Notes under the pieces: generated by a model
The model's input: only the letters and a program-made list of their open reading frames with translations
Database searches by the model: none
Told to the model about the DNA's origin: nothing
Part shown: piece by piece, positions 37,160-46,019 of the stretch
Position numbering within the stretch: the first letter of the stretch is position 1
Layout of the letters: the number at the start of each line of letters is the position of its first letter
Translations under genes and position numbers: made by a program
Source: Nonomuraea sp. SYSU D8015
GTDB taxonomy: Bacteria; Actinomycetota; Actinomycetes; Streptosporangiales; Streptosporangiaceae
Assembly: GCF_008065375.1 (NCBI RefSeq)
Contig: NZ_VJYI01000009.1
Span: 62,001 to 126,000, forward strand
DNA: 64,000 bases
Reading direction: 5' to 3'

Positions 37160-38335
37160 TCAAACAACACAATCTCGTAGGGGTACTTCTGGATCTACCA
37201 GGCGTTCCGCGTCGAGACGGTGGCCGGCGTCGATGATTCTGCGCCCCTGTACGAGATCCCGCGGCCGATCCACGGCGAGCACCGCGGCGAGCGTGTCGCC
37301 GGCCGTGAGCCAGACGGCCGACCACTTGCCCTCCGGGTCGCCGCGGTAGAGGAGGCGCTCGCCCGACGGGTGGTGCCCGGCGTACTGGACCATGTGCCCG
37401 AACTGCTCGGACCAGAAGTACGGCACCGGGTCGTACACCGCCTCCTCCCCCAGCAGGGTCGCGGCGGCGACCTCGGGGGCGTTGAGCGCGGTGTCCCAGT
37501 GCTCGACCCTCAGCCTGGTCTGGAAGCGGCGCGACCACCAGGCGGCGCAGTCGCCGACGGCGACGGTGTGGGGCAGCGAGGCGCGCAGGTGCTCGTCGAC
37601 GACGACGCCGTTGTGCAGGTCGAGGTCGGCGTCGGCCAGCCATTCGACGGCCGGGCGCACGCCGATGCCGGTGACCACCACGTGGGCCTCGACGAACTCA
37701 CCGTCCACCAGCTGCACGCCGCCCTCGTCGACGGAGCGGACCATGGTGCCCAGGCGCAGGTCGATGCCGTCGTACCAGTGCTGGGTGCGGGCCCCGATCT
37801 CCGTGCCGACGGCGGTCGCGAGCGGAGTGGCGGCCGCCTCGATGACCGTGACCGCGCAGCCGGCGCGGCGGGCGGCGGTGGCCACCTCGGCGCCGATCCA
37901 CCCGGCGCCGATGATCGCGACCCTGGCGCCCGGCACGAGCACGGCCCTGAGCTCGTGGGCGTCGTCGAGGGTGCGCAGCACGTGCTGAGGGCCGTCGCCG
38001 GGCAGCCTGATCGGGTCGGCGCCGGTGGCGATCACCAGGCCGTCGTAGGGGATCTCGCCCTCGGTCGTCTCCACGACGCCCTCGCGCAGCGACTTGGCGG
38101 CGACGCCCGGGCGGAAGGAGACCCCGAGTGCGTCGAGGTCGGTGTCGACGAAGCTGGTGTCGGCGTCGCCGAACAGCACGCTCTTGGACAGCGGCGGGCG
38201 ATCGTAGGGGCGATGCCGCTCCTGGCCGATCAGGGTGATCCTGCCGCCGAATCCCCGCCCGCGCAGCGCCTCCACCGTGCGGATGCCCGCCAGGCCCGCT
38301 CCCACCACCACGACATGGTCCACGTTCAAGACCAT
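37160..38335 (-). CDS. FAD/NAD(P)H-dependent ferredoxin reductase-like protein
   Basis: 391 residues of the pyridine-nucleotide-disulfide oxidoreductase (BenD/ThcD-like) type. FAD-binding VVVVGAGLAGIRTVEALR (N-terminus), RPPLSKSVL, the NAD(P)H-binding VAIIGAGWIGAEVATAARRAG (about 150), and the second FAD motif HTVAVGDCAAWWSRR. The C-terminal reductase domain is recognisable (EHWDTALNAPEVAAATLLG). Such proteins reduce small ferredoxins for P450s, so it may serve the ferredoxin at 26218. The ATG at 38335 has no clear ribosome binding site. It is divergent from the TPP riboswitch. Confidence 0.9.
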   Translation of the reverse strand: MVLNVDHVVVVGAGLAGIRTVEALRGRGFGGRITLIGQERHRPYDRPPLSKSVLFGDADTSFVDTDLDALGVSFRPGVAAKSLREGVVETTEGEIPYDGLVIATGADPIRLPGDGPQHVLRTLDDAHELRAVLVPGARVAIIGAGWIGAEVATAARRAGCAVTVIEAAATPLATAVGTEIGARTQHWYDGIDLRLGTMVRSVDEGGVQLVDGEFVEAHVVVTGIGVRPAVEWLADADLDLHNGVVVDEHLRASLPHTVAVGDCAAWWSRRFQTRLRVEHWDTALNAPEVAAATLLGEEAVYDPVPYFWSEQFGHMVQYAGHHPSGERLLYRGDPEGKWSAVWLTAGDTLAAVLAVDRPRDLVQGRRIIDAGHRLDAERLVDPEVPLRDCVV

Positions 38336-38388
38336 AACCGGGGCGGTGTCCGGCTTCCGCACCGAGGCCGTAGGCTGTGGAGTTGAGA

Positions 38389-38486
38389 CGCGCGGGAGTC
38401 CGGCCGTTACCGGGCTGAGAGGAAGGCTTCACCGGGCCTTCGACCGCAAGACACCTGATCCGGATCATGCCGGCGAAGGGAGCGCA
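38389..38486 (+). promoter_or_regulatory. TPP (thiamine pyrophosphate) riboswitch
   Basis: Contains the conserved THI-box parts in order: GCGCGGGAGTCC, GGGCTGAGAGG, a P3a-type stem (AAGGC..GCCTT), GACCGCAAGACACCTGATC, CGGATCATGCCGGCG and AAGGGAGCGC. The closing P1 stem pairs GCGC near 38390 with GCGC at 38482. The only plausible Shine-Dalgarno of thiO (GGGAG, 38478-38482) is within the 3' end, so TPP binding should block translation. Confidence 0.93.
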
Positions 38487-38488
38487 GT

Positions 38489-40243
38489 GTGGACGTGATC
38501 GTAGGCGGCGGGATCATCGGGCTTTCCATCGCCTGGCGGCTGGCCCGGACGGGGCGGCCGGTCACCGTGGTGGATCCGGCCCCGGCCTCGGGCGCCTCGT
38601 ACGCGGCGGCGGGGATGCTGGCCCCGGTCAGCGAGGTGACCTACACGGAGGCGCCGCTGCTGCGGCTGGGGACGGCCTCGCTGCGCCGCTGGCCCTCCTT
38701 CGCCGCCGAACTGGCCGAAGACGCCGGCCTCACCGCGGTCGGGACTCTCCCGGGAGGGGCCGAAGACGCCCGGTCCGCAGCGAGCCACGTCGCCGGCGAG
38801 CACGCCGCCCATACCGGCCGCACGGCGACCGGCCCTCCTCCCCCCGGGAGCGCCCGCGGCGGCGGGCGCGCGTCTCCCTCCGACGGCGAAGGGCCGGTGG
38901 CGGGGGCAGGGGGCGGTGGTCCTGGACAGAGTGCCCATGTGCCCGTGCTCGCCACCGGCGTGCCGGCCGGCGGTGCCGACGGGCCCGATGGCGGCGCTGA
39001 TTCGCCACCGGGCGGTGCTCACGGGCGCGAGAGTGGCGCAGGCGTGCCCGCAGGCGGGATCGGGCTCGCTCCCGGCGGACCCGGCGGCGGTGTTGACGTG
39101 CCCACAGGCGTGACCGGAGGCGGTGTCGGCAGGGCCGGGGCCGGGCGTGCCGCGTCTGGAGGGGCCGCCGGGGTGGACGCGGTCTTGGGGCTGTTCGGTG
39201 GGGTGGAGATCGGGGACGGCGCTCGGCGAGGGCTGGATCTACGCGCCGATGGGACGCTCGACGTGGCGTTCGGGGCCGACGACCTGGCGGCGCTGGACGA
39301 GCTGGCGGCGTTCATGGACAAGCTGGGGCTGCCGGTCGAGCGGCTGACCGGGCGCGAGTGCCGCCGCCTGGAGCCCATGCTGGCCCCTTCGGTGCGCGGC
39401 GGGCTGCTGGCGCCCGGTGACGCCTGGGTGGACCCGCGCCGCGTGACGGCGGCGCTGCTCGCCGCCCTCGACCGCCTGCGGGTGCCGGTGGTTCGGGCAC
39501 GCGTCGCAGAGCTCCTGCGGGAGGCAGACAGGGTCGTCGGGGTACGCCTGGAGCCGCCGCACAGCGGACCGGAGAGGCCGACGCACAGGCAGGGGCCGCC
39601 AGGCGCGCCCGAGACGCCGTGGCGAGAGGCGGAGCCGCCGGGAGGGCCTGGGGGGCCGTGGCAACAGGCGGAGCCGCCGGACGTGCCCGGGACGCCGTGG
39701 CGAGGGGTTGAGCCGCCGGGTGAGATCCGGGCGGAGCGGGTGATCCTGGCGGCCGGGGCCTGGAGCGGTGGGCTGGCCGACGTGCCGGTGCGGCCGGTCA
39801 AGGGGCAGATCATGCGGTTGCGTTCCCCGCGTCCGCTGCTCAGCCGGTGCGTGCGCGGCACCGTCCACGGCTCGTACGTCTACCTGGTCCCCCGGGGCGA
39901 CGGCGAGCTGGTGGTGGGGGCCACCCAGGAGGAGATGGGGTTCGACACCAGGGTCACGGCGGGCGGGCTCTACGAGCTGCTGCGCGACGCCAGGGAGCTG
40001 GTGCCGGGCGTGACCGAGCTGGAGGTCGCCGACGTCGTGGCGGGGCTGCGCCCGGGGACGCCGGACAACCTGCCGATCATCGGCCCGAGCGGGACGCCGG
40101 GGCTCTCGCTGGCCACCGGGCACCACCGGGGCGGCGTGCTGCTCTCGCCGCTCACGGCGGCACTGGTCGCGGAGGGCGTGAGCGGTGAAGAGGGTGAGCT
40201 GGCGGCGTTGTGCTCGCCGGGGAGGTTTCGGGAAATCTCATGA
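38489..40243 (+). CDS. thiO: Glycine oxidase ThiO with two large insertions
   Basis: Oxidises glycine to the imine used in thiazole synthesis. FAD-binding VIVGGGIIGLSIAWRLAR, ASGASYAAAGMLAP, then GTLDVAFGADDLAALDEL, PGDAWVDPRRVTAALL, VILAAGAWS, VRPVKGQIMRL, VYLVPRGDGELVVGATQE, GLRPGTPDNLPIIGP and GHHRGGVLLSPLTA match ThiO. At 584 residues it is about 200 longer than usual. Insertion 1 (residues about 85-252) is Gly/Ala/Pro-rich; insertion 2 (about 355-411) has three 13-residue repeats. The start is GTG, 2 nt after the riboswitch. The stop overlaps thiS (ATGA). Confidence 0.92.
   Translation: MDVIVGGGIIGLSIAWRLARTGRPVTVVDPAPASGASYAAAGMLAPVSEVTYTEAPLLRLGTASLRRWPSFAAELAEDAGLTAVGTLPGGAEDARSAASHVAGEHAAHTGRTATGPPPPGSARGGGRASPSDGEGPVAGAGGGGPGQSAHVPVLATGVPAGGADGPDGGADSPPGGAHGRESGAGVPAGGIGLAPGGPGGGVDVPTGVTGGGVGRAGAGRAASGGAAGVDAVLGLFGGVEIGDGARRGLDLRADGTLDVAFGADDLAALDELAAFMDKLGLPVERLTGRECRRLEPMLAPSVRGGLLAPGDAWVDPRRVTAALLAALDRLRVPVVRARVAELLREADRVVGVRLEPPHSGPERPTHRQGPPGAPETPWREAEPPGGPGGPWQQAEPPDVPGTPWRGVEPPGEIRAERVILAAGAWSGGLADVPVRPVKGQIMRLRSPRPLLSRCVRGTVHGSYVYLVPRGDGELVVGATQEEMGFDTRVTAGGLYELLRDARELVPGVTELEVADVVAGLRPGTPDNLPIIGPSGTPGLSLATGHHRGGVLLSPLTAALVAEGVSGEEGELAALCSPGRFREIS
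39602..39718 (+). repeat. 39-bp tandem repeat inside thiO
   Basis: Three 13-codon units encode GAPETPWREAEPP, GGPGGPWQQAEPP and DVPGTPWRGVEPP (residues 372-410), between the substrate domain strand ending VGVRLEP and the conserved ERVILAAGAWS. Confidence 0.85.
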
Positions 40244-40440
40244 TTGTCATGATCAACGGGGCCGCGCACGAGGTCGCCGACGGAACGACCGTGGCGCAGG
40301 CCGTACGCACGTTGACCGCGACCACCACCGGGGTGGCCGTGGCGGTGAACGACGAGGTGGTCACGCGAAGCGCCTGGGAGACGACGGCGCTTCGCGACAG
40401 TGATCGCGTGGAGGTTCTTACGGCGGTGCAAGGTGGATGA
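40240..40440 (+). CDS. thiS: Sulfur carrier protein ThiS
   Basis: 66-residue ubiquitin-like protein whose C-terminal Gly-Gly (AVQGG) is activated as a thiocarboxylate to donate sulfur for thiazole. MINGAAHEVADGTTVAQ and VAVNDEVVTRSAWETTALRDSDRVEVLTAVQGG are typical. The ATG overlaps the thiO stop (ATGA), and the gene overlaps thiG. No thiF is present in this window. Confidence 0.95.
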   Translation: MIVMINGAAHEVADGTTVAQAVRTLTATTTGVAVAVNDEVVTRSAWETTALRDSDRVEVLTAVQGG

Positions 40441-41188
40441 TCTGATCATCGCCGGGGAGAAGTTCTCCTCCCGGCTCATCATGGGGACCGGCGGCGCGCC
40501 CTCCCTCGAGGTGCTCGACCAGGCGCTGGCCGCGTCCGGCACCGAGCTGACCACGGTCGCCATGAGGCGGCTCGACCCGGGCGCCCGCGGCTCCGTACTG
40601 GACGTGCTGCGCAAGCGGGACATCAAGGTGCTCCCGAACACGGCGGGCTGCTTCACGGCGGGCGATGCCGTGCTGACGGCGCGCCTGGCCAGGGAGGCGC
40701 TCGGCACGAACTGGGTCAAGCTGGAGGTCATCGCCGACGAGCGCACGCTGCTGCCGGACCCGATCGAGACGTTCGACGCGGCCGAGCGGCTGGTGGCGGA
40801 CGGGTTCGTGGTGCTGCCGTACATCGGGGACGATCCGGCGCTGGCACGGCGGCTGGAGCAGGCCGGGTGCGCGGCCGTGATGCCCCTGGGCGCGCCGATC
40901 GGCTCGGGGCTGGGCGTGCGCAACCCGCACAACATCGAGCTGATCGTGGAGGCCGCCTCGGTGCCGGTGATCCTCGACGCGGGCATCGGCACCGCCAGCG
41001 ACGCCGCGCTGGCGATGGAGCTGGGCTGCGACGCCGTGCTGCTGGCCACGGCGGTCACCCGGGCGCAGCGGCCCGATCTCATGGCGGCGGCCATGAAGTC
41101 GGCTGTGGTGGCGGGGCGGCTGGCGCGGCAGGCGGGCCGCATCCCACGCCGCCGCTACGCCGAGGCGTCCTCCCCGATGACGCCCTGA
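40433..41188 (+). CDS. thiG: Thiazole synthase
   Basis: Forms the thiazole phosphate ring from deoxyxylulose phosphate, ThiS-thiocarboxylate and dehydroglycine. A 251-residue TIM barrel with SRLIMGTGGAPS, TVAMRRLDPG, LPNTAGCFTAGDAVLTARLARE, WVKLEVIADERTLLPD (Schiff-base Lys in the KLEV motif), MPLGAPIGSGLGVRNP and LDAGIGTASDAALAMELGCDAVLL. The start is GTG, overlapping the thiS stop by 8 nt. Last gene of thiO-S-G. Confidence 0.96.
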   Translation: MDDLIIAGEKFSSRLIMGTGGAPSLEVLDQALAASGTELTTVAMRRLDPGARGSVLDVLRKRDIKVLPNTAGCFTAGDAVLTARLAREALGTNWVKLEVIADERTLLPDPIETFDAAERLVADGFVVLPYIGDDPALARRLEQAGCAAVMPLGAPIGSGLGVRNPHNIELIVEAASVPVILDAGIGTASDAALAMELGCDAVLLATAVTRAQRPDLMAAAMKSAVVAGRLARQAGRIPRRRYAEASSPMTP

Positions 41189-41400
41189 CCGCCCGGGGAG
41201 TGACCGTCGGGGAGCCCGCGCCGCCGTGACGGCCGCGGCCGGGAGGCGGCCTTGGCGCCGTCCGGAACCGAGGGGCGCCGTGACGTGGGTGAGCCTATGT
41301 CCGCTTCGGCGGATCTGGGCACGTTCCACTGAGCACGGCTCCGCATCGGTTTCGGGCGGCGGGGCCCTGCCAGTGGCAAAACGCCCGTAAACTCAGCGGG

Positions 41401-43347
41401 GTGGACACGACGACTGCGGACCCCCTGGTCGGGCGGCTCCTCGATGGGCGCTACCGCATCGAGAGCCGGATCGCCCGGGGCGGTATGGCGACCGTCTACC
41501 TCGCGCTCGACGTCCGGCTCGACCGGACGGTGGCGCTGAAGGTCATGCACCGCTCGCTCGCCGAGGACCCGGCGTTCGTCAGGAGGTTCATCGGCGAGGC
41601 GAAGTCGGTGGCCAGTCTCTCCCACCCCAACGTGGTGCACGTCTTCGACCAGGGCACGGACAACGACGTCGTCTACCTGTCGATGGAGTACGTCCCGGGG
41701 CGGACGCTGCGCGACATCCTGCGCGAGCGCGGCCGGCTGCCGGCCCGAGAGGCGCTCGAGATCCTCATCCCGGTGCTCGCCGCCCTCGGCGCGGCCCACC
41801 AGGCCGGGATGGTGCACCGGGACGTGAAGCCGGAAAACGTCCTGATGACCGACGACGGCCGGGTCAAGGTCGTCGACTTCGGCCTGGCCAGAGCCATCGA
41901 GGCGACCAACCAGACCCGCACCGGCGTGATGATCGGCACGATCGGTTACATGGCGCCCGAGCAGGTCATGACCGGCGCCGCCGACGTGCGCAGCGACGTC
42001 TACGCCGCGGGCATCATGCTGTTCGAGCTGGTGACCGGGCAGCAGCCGTACGACGGCGAGACTCCGATGTCGGTGGCGTACCGGCACGTCCACGACACCG
42101 TGCCGGCGCCGTCGTCCCTGGTCCCCGAGGTGCCGCCGCTGGTCGACACGCTCGTCGCGCACGCGACGGCGCGCGAGCCGTCAGACCGTCCCGCGGACGC
42201 GACCGCCATGCTGGTCGAGGCCGTGGACGCGCACCGGATGCTGCCGCGGAACACCACGCCGCCGATGTCGCGCTCCCAGCCGTTCACGGCGCCGCACGGG
42301 CCCCTCGCGGCCCCGCACGCGCCCGTCCAGCCGGACGCCAGGACGGCCGTGCACGCGGCCCCGTCCGTCCCTCAGGCCGCGCCGGGCCACACGCTGATCC
42401 AGCCGCGGGTCGAGGTGCCGCGGCGGCGCGGGTTCCGGCCCAACTGGTTCCTGGTGACGCTTGCGGGCGTGATGGTGGTCGCCGTCGGGCTGACGGGATG
42501 GTTCTTCTCGCAGCCCGACTACGTGCGCGTCCCCAAGCTGGTCGGCAAGGACGTGGCCTTGGCCGAGAAGAGCGCCGTTCAGGACGGCTTCAAGATCCAG
42601 ATGGCCCCAGGCGTGCACGACGAGAACACGGCGGAGGGCCTCGTCCTGAGGTCCGACCCCGCGGAGGGCACCGAGGTCCCGGAGGGCGAGACGATCACGC
42701 TGGTGCCCTCGCTCGGGCCCAAGCGGGTGGTCGTGCCCCCTGTCGCGGGCTTGACCGGCGACGAGGCCCGCGTCAAGATCGCCGGTCTCGGGCTGACCGT
42801 GGGCTCGGTCAAGCGGCTGGCCAACACGGAGGTCGAGCGCGACAAGGTGATCCGCACCTCGCCGCGGGCGGGCGAGAAGGTGAAGGAAGGCGCGAAGATC
42901 GACATCTTCGTGAGCGCCGGTCTGGTCATGCCCGACGTCAGCGGCATGCCGAAGGACGAGGCGGCCGCCTACCTCTCCCAGCAGGGCTTCCAGGTGCAGG
43001 TCCAGGAGGTGGACGACGACGCCGAGCCGTGTACGGTGATCGCCCAGACGCCCAAGGCCAAGTCCGAGGTCGACGGCGGCGCCCAGGTCATGGTCACAGT
43101 GGCCCGCTGCCAGACGGACTTCTTCGACTGGTTCGGCAGGGGCGACAACCAGGCTCGGGACGATCAGCAGTTCAGCATTGTGCCGGGGGTGATCGGCAAG
43201 ACCGTCGGGGACGCCCAGTCGGAGCTGCAGGCGCTGGGGTTCAAGGTGCGGGTGCAGCGGCTCGGCAACCGGGGCGTGGTGCAGTTCCAGCGGCCGCTGC
43301 CCGGCAACGAACGCCCTGCCGGCAGCACGGTCATCCTCTGGCACTGA
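41401..43347 (+). CDS. pknL: Ser/Thr protein kinase with four PASTA domains (PknL/PknB type)
   Basis: A 648-residue membrane receptor kinase. Cytosolic kinase domain (about 17-275): glycine loop ARGGMATVY, Lys47 in VALKVM, HRDVKPEN (139), DFG (159), GTIGYMAPEQ. A Pro/Ala-rich linker leads to one transmembrane helix (about 349-370), then four extracellular PASTA repeats starting near YVRVPKLVGKDV, VVVPPVAGLTG, LVMPDVSGMPK and SIVPGVIGKTV, which bind peptidoglycan fragments. The GTG has TAAACT 7 nt upstream, suggesting a leaderless mRNA. The pknL symbol rests on the nearby Rv2175c-like gene; PknB is the alternative. Confidence 0.9.
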   Translation: MDTTTADPLVGRLLDGRYRIESRIARGGMATVYLALDVRLDRTVALKVMHRSLAEDPAFVRRFIGEAKSVASLSHPNVVHVFDQGTDNDVVYLSMEYVPGRTLRDILRERGRLPAREALEILIPVLAALGAAHQAGMVHRDVKPENVLMTDDGRVKVVDFGLARAIEATNQTRTGVMIGTIGYMAPEQVMTGAADVRSDVYAAGIMLFELVTGQQPYDGETPMSVAYRHVHDTVPAPSSLVPEVPPLVDTLVAHATAREPSDRPADATAMLVEAVDAHRMLPRNTTPPMSRSQPFTAPHGPLAAPHAPVQPDARTAVHAAPSVPQAAPGHTLIQPRVEVPRRRGFRPNWFLVTLAGVMVVAVGLTGWFFSQPDYVRVPKLVGKDVALAEKSAVQDGFKIQMAPGVHDENTAEGLVLRSDPAEGTEVPEGETITLVPSLGPKRVVVPPVAGLTGDEARVKIAGLGLTVGSVKRLANTEVERDKVIRTSPRAGEKVKEGAKIDIFVSAGLVMPDVSGMPKDEAAAYLSQQGFQVQVQEVDDDAEPCTVIAQTPKAKSEVDGGAQVMVTVARCQTDFFDWFGRGDNQARDDQQFSIVPGVIGKTVGDAQSELQALGFKVRVQRLGNRGVVQFQRPLPGNERPAGSTVILWH

Positions 43348-43733
43348 CGCCCGCCCACGGCTCGCCCTGGCCGGCGCGATCCGCGGATGCGGATGCGCGC
43401 GCCGAGCGACCCGGGTCAGGTCGCCGGAGACTGCCGGTCGTGCGCGGATCGGGGGCGGCCGGGCACCGCTGGAGGAACAAGCGGCCCAGCGTGCGGACCG
43501 GCCCGCCCGGCACCCGCCGGACGCCCCTCCCCCGGACCAGGCGAGCGGCCACGTCGCTTCGGCGGCGGGCCGGATTGCGGGGAGAGCAGCTCCGGCCCGG
43601 GCCGGTCTCGCCACCGCAGCTCCGGCCCAGGCCGGTCCCGCCACGGCGGCTCTGACGGGCCCCCGCAAGCCCACGCGGTGCCGTGGTCCGGCCGGGGTGC
43701 CTGGGCGGGCCCGGTGTGCTGCGGCGGTGGGTG
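43348..43733. other. Intergenic region between the kinase gene and alc
   Basis: Convergent gene ends. Apart from a 30-bp tandem duplication I see only GC-rich sequence; no clear terminator hairpin or gene. Confidence 0.5.
43586..43645. repeat. 30-bp tandem duplication
   Basis: Two adjacent copies of GCAGCTCCGGCCCRGGCCGG followed by TCYCGCCACS, differing at three positions. Confidence 0.8.
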
Positions 43734-44690
43734 TCAGGTCAGGTGGCCGTGGAGGCGGACCCGGGCGAGGCCGCCGTCCGGGTAGATGTCGACGCGGACG
43801 TGGGTGACCGGGCCGGCAGGGGTGAGTTTGAAGCGGTGCGGGGTGTCCGGCTGGAGACGGGTGCGGGGCAGGAGCTCCACCTGGCGGGCGTCCTCGCCGT
43901 CCCCGTCGAACCCGGTCAGGGAGACCGCCGCGGGCGCGTTGAAGAGCAGGTTCGTGGTGTCGATCTCGGCCAGCCGGATCAGGCCGCGGCCCGCGAGGCG
44001 GATGACGAGCCAGTCGTTGCCCCCGTCCCGGCGCCGCGCGGTCTCCCAGCCCTCGGCCTGGTGGCGGGCCAGTCCGGGGGCGAGGCAGTTGTTGGGGGCC
44101 GAGTAGAAGTCGTTGGAGCAGGAGGTGACCAGGGCGCCGTTCTGGAGGGCGGCCAGGTCGAGGCCGAGGCCCTCGTACACGGACAGATCGGGCCGGGGCT
44201 CGCCGTGCACGCGCAGGCGGGCGACGCCCCCGTCGGGGTAGATGTTCAGGCGCACGTGCGTGTAGCGGGCGTCGTCGGCCACGTCGAAGCTCTGCTCGAC
44301 GTCCCCCTTGAGATCGGCCCGCGGGACGATCTCCACCCACTCGGCGGCCTGCAACTCGGCGGGTGACGGGTAGCCCTCGACGGAGGCGGCCTCGACGGAG
44401 GCGTGGGGCGGGTAGTTGCCCTTGAACCAGGCCGTGTCGATCATCACGCCCCGGATGACGCCGGGAATGCCGAGCCGGACGATCGCCCAGTCGTGTCCGG
44501 GCTCGCGGCGCCGCCGGGTCTCCCAGCCGTCGTACACCTGCCCCTTGCTGCCGAAGGTCTCCGCCTGGAAGCCGGGCCGGCCCGGCCGGATCAGGCACTC
44601 CTTCTCGGCGAACGACTCGTCGCTGGCGGCCACGACCGAGCCGCCCAGCGTGCGCAGGGCGAGGTCGGGAAGGGTGGTGAAGCGGGACAT
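43734..44690 (-). CDS. alc: Allantoicase
   Basis: Hydrolyses allantoate to ureidoglycolate and urea. The 318-residue protein is an internal duplication of a jelly-roll domain: GQVYDGWETRRRREPGHDWAIVRLG pairs with EGWETARRRDGGNDWLVIRLAG, and HVRLNIYPDGGVARLRVHGE with HVRVDIYPDGGLARVRLHG, as in all allantoicases. The start follows directly on the allantoinase stop. It is the last gene of glxK-allB-alc. Confidence 0.95.
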   Translation of the reverse strand: MSRFTTLPDLALRTLGGSVVAASDESFAEKECLIRPGRPGFQAETFGSKGQVYDGWETRRRREPGHDWAIVRLGIPGVIRGVMIDTAWFKGNYPPHASVEAASVEGYPSPAELQAAEWVEIVPRADLKGDVEQSFDVADDARYTHVRLNIYPDGGVARLRVHGEPRPDLSVYEGLGLDLAALQNGALVTSCSNDFYSAPNNCLAPGLARHQAEGWETARRRDGGNDWLVIRLAGRGLIRLAEIDTTNLLFNAPAAVSLTGFDGDGEDARQVELLPRTRLQPDTPHRFKLTPAGPVTHVRVDIYPDGGLARVRLHGHLT

Positions 44691-46019
44691 CTACTGCTCT
44701 CCCAAGGTGTGCTGATCGACGGGCAGGAATCGTCCGTGCGGCTCGCCGTCGACCGGCCTGCCGCGCAGCCAGGTGGTCAGGACGGCGCCTTTGAGCACGC
44801 GGCCGTGGTAGGGGGTGACGGGGTTCTTGTGGTGGAGGCGCGCGGCGTCCACGGGGTTGTCGGCGGCGGGGTCGAAGGCGACCAAATCAGCATCATTGCC
44901 CGGTTTTATACCACCTTTTCCAGAAATGTCGGCTAGTGCCGCCGGGTTGGCGGACATCCACCGCACCACGTCCCCGAGCCCGTACCCCCTCCGCGAGGCC
45001 TCCGTCCACACGGCGGCCAGCCCGAGCTGGAGCGAGGCGATGCCGCCCCAGGCGGCGGCGAAGTCGGGCACCTTCAGGTCGGCCGGCGACGGCGAGTGGT
45101 CCGACACGACGCAGCTCAGCACCCCCCGGGCCAGCCCGTCCCACAGCAGGTCGCGGTTGGCCTCCGAGCGGATGGGCGGGCAGCACTTGTACGCGGTGAC
45201 CCCCTCGGGCACCTCCTCGGCCACGAGCGTCAGGTAGTGGGGGCATGTCTCTGCCGTGACCGCCACGCCGCCCGCCTGGGCCGCCTCCAGGACGTCCAGG
45301 CAGTCGGCGCTGGAGACGTGCAGGATGTGCACCCTCGCGCCGGTCTCCCGGGCGAGCTCCACGACCCGCTGGACGGCGCTCCGTTCCGACGCGCCCGGCC
45401 GCGACTCCAGAAACTCCGGGTATGTCGGACCGGCAGGCTCCCGCAACAGAGCCGGGTCCTCGGCGTGGACCACCATCAGGCCGCCGAACCCGGCGATCTC
45501 CGCCAGCGCCTGCCGCAGCTCGCCGCCCTCCAGCGGCGGGAACTCGTCCACACCCGACGGCGACATGAAGCATTTGAACCCGTACACGCCGCGCTCGTGC
45601 AGCGGGGCGAGCTCCTTGACGTTCCCGGGGACGGCCCCGCCCCAGAACCCGACGTCCACACGGCATTGCCCCCGCGCGGCCCGCAGCTTGGCCTCCAGCG
45701 CCTCCACGCTGACGGTGGGCGGCAGGGAGTTGAGCGGCATGTCGACGATGGTCGTGACGCCGCCCGCGGCCGCCGCCCTGGTCGCCGAGGCGAACCCCTC
45801 CCAGTGCGTCCGGCCGGGCTCGTTGACGTGGACGTGCGTGTCGACCAGCCCGGGGAGCAGCGCCAGGTCACGCAGGTCGATGTCCTCGGCGGCGTCGAGC
45901 GGCGCGGCGTAGTCGTGCAGGCCGACGATCTTCTCGCCGCGCACGGCGACCGCGGCCGCCCGCTCCCCTTCCGGCGTGACGGTGCGGCGGGATCGGACCA
46001 CGAGGTCCAGCTGGCTCAT
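44691..46019 (-). CDS. allB: Allantoinase
   Basis: Opens the hydantoin ring of allantoin to give allantoate. An amidohydrolase with HxH in LLPGLVDTHVHVNEPGRTHWEG, the carbamylated Lys in YGFKCFMSPSGVD, HAEDP, HILHVSSAD, and SDHSPSP. The length, 442, is normal. Codons encoding ADISGKGGIKPGNDADL near the C-terminus (44883-44937) are almost all A/T-ending, unlike the rest of the gene. It starts next to the glycerate kinase stop, in an operon. Confidence 0.96.
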   Translation of the reverse strand: MSQLDLVVRSRRTVTPEGERAAAVAVRGEKIVGLHDYAAPLDAAEDIDLRDLALLPGLVDTHVHVNEPGRTHWEGFASATRAAAAGGVTTIVDMPLNSLPPTVSVEALEAKLRAARGQCRVDVGFWGGAVPGNVKELAPLHERGVYGFKCFMSPSGVDEFPPLEGGELRQALAEIAGFGGLMVVHAEDPALLREPAGPTYPEFLESRPGASERSAVQRVVELARETGARVHILHVSSADCLDVLEAAQAGGVAVTAETCPHYLTLVAEEVPEGVTAYKCCPPIRSEANRDLLWDGLARGVLSCVVSDHSPSPADLKVPDFAAAWGGIASLQLGLAAVWTEASRRGYGLGDVVRWMSANPAALADISGKGGIKPGNDADLVAFDPAADNPVDAARLHHKNPVTPYHGRVLKGAVLTTWLRGRPVDGEPHGRFLPVDQHTLGEQ

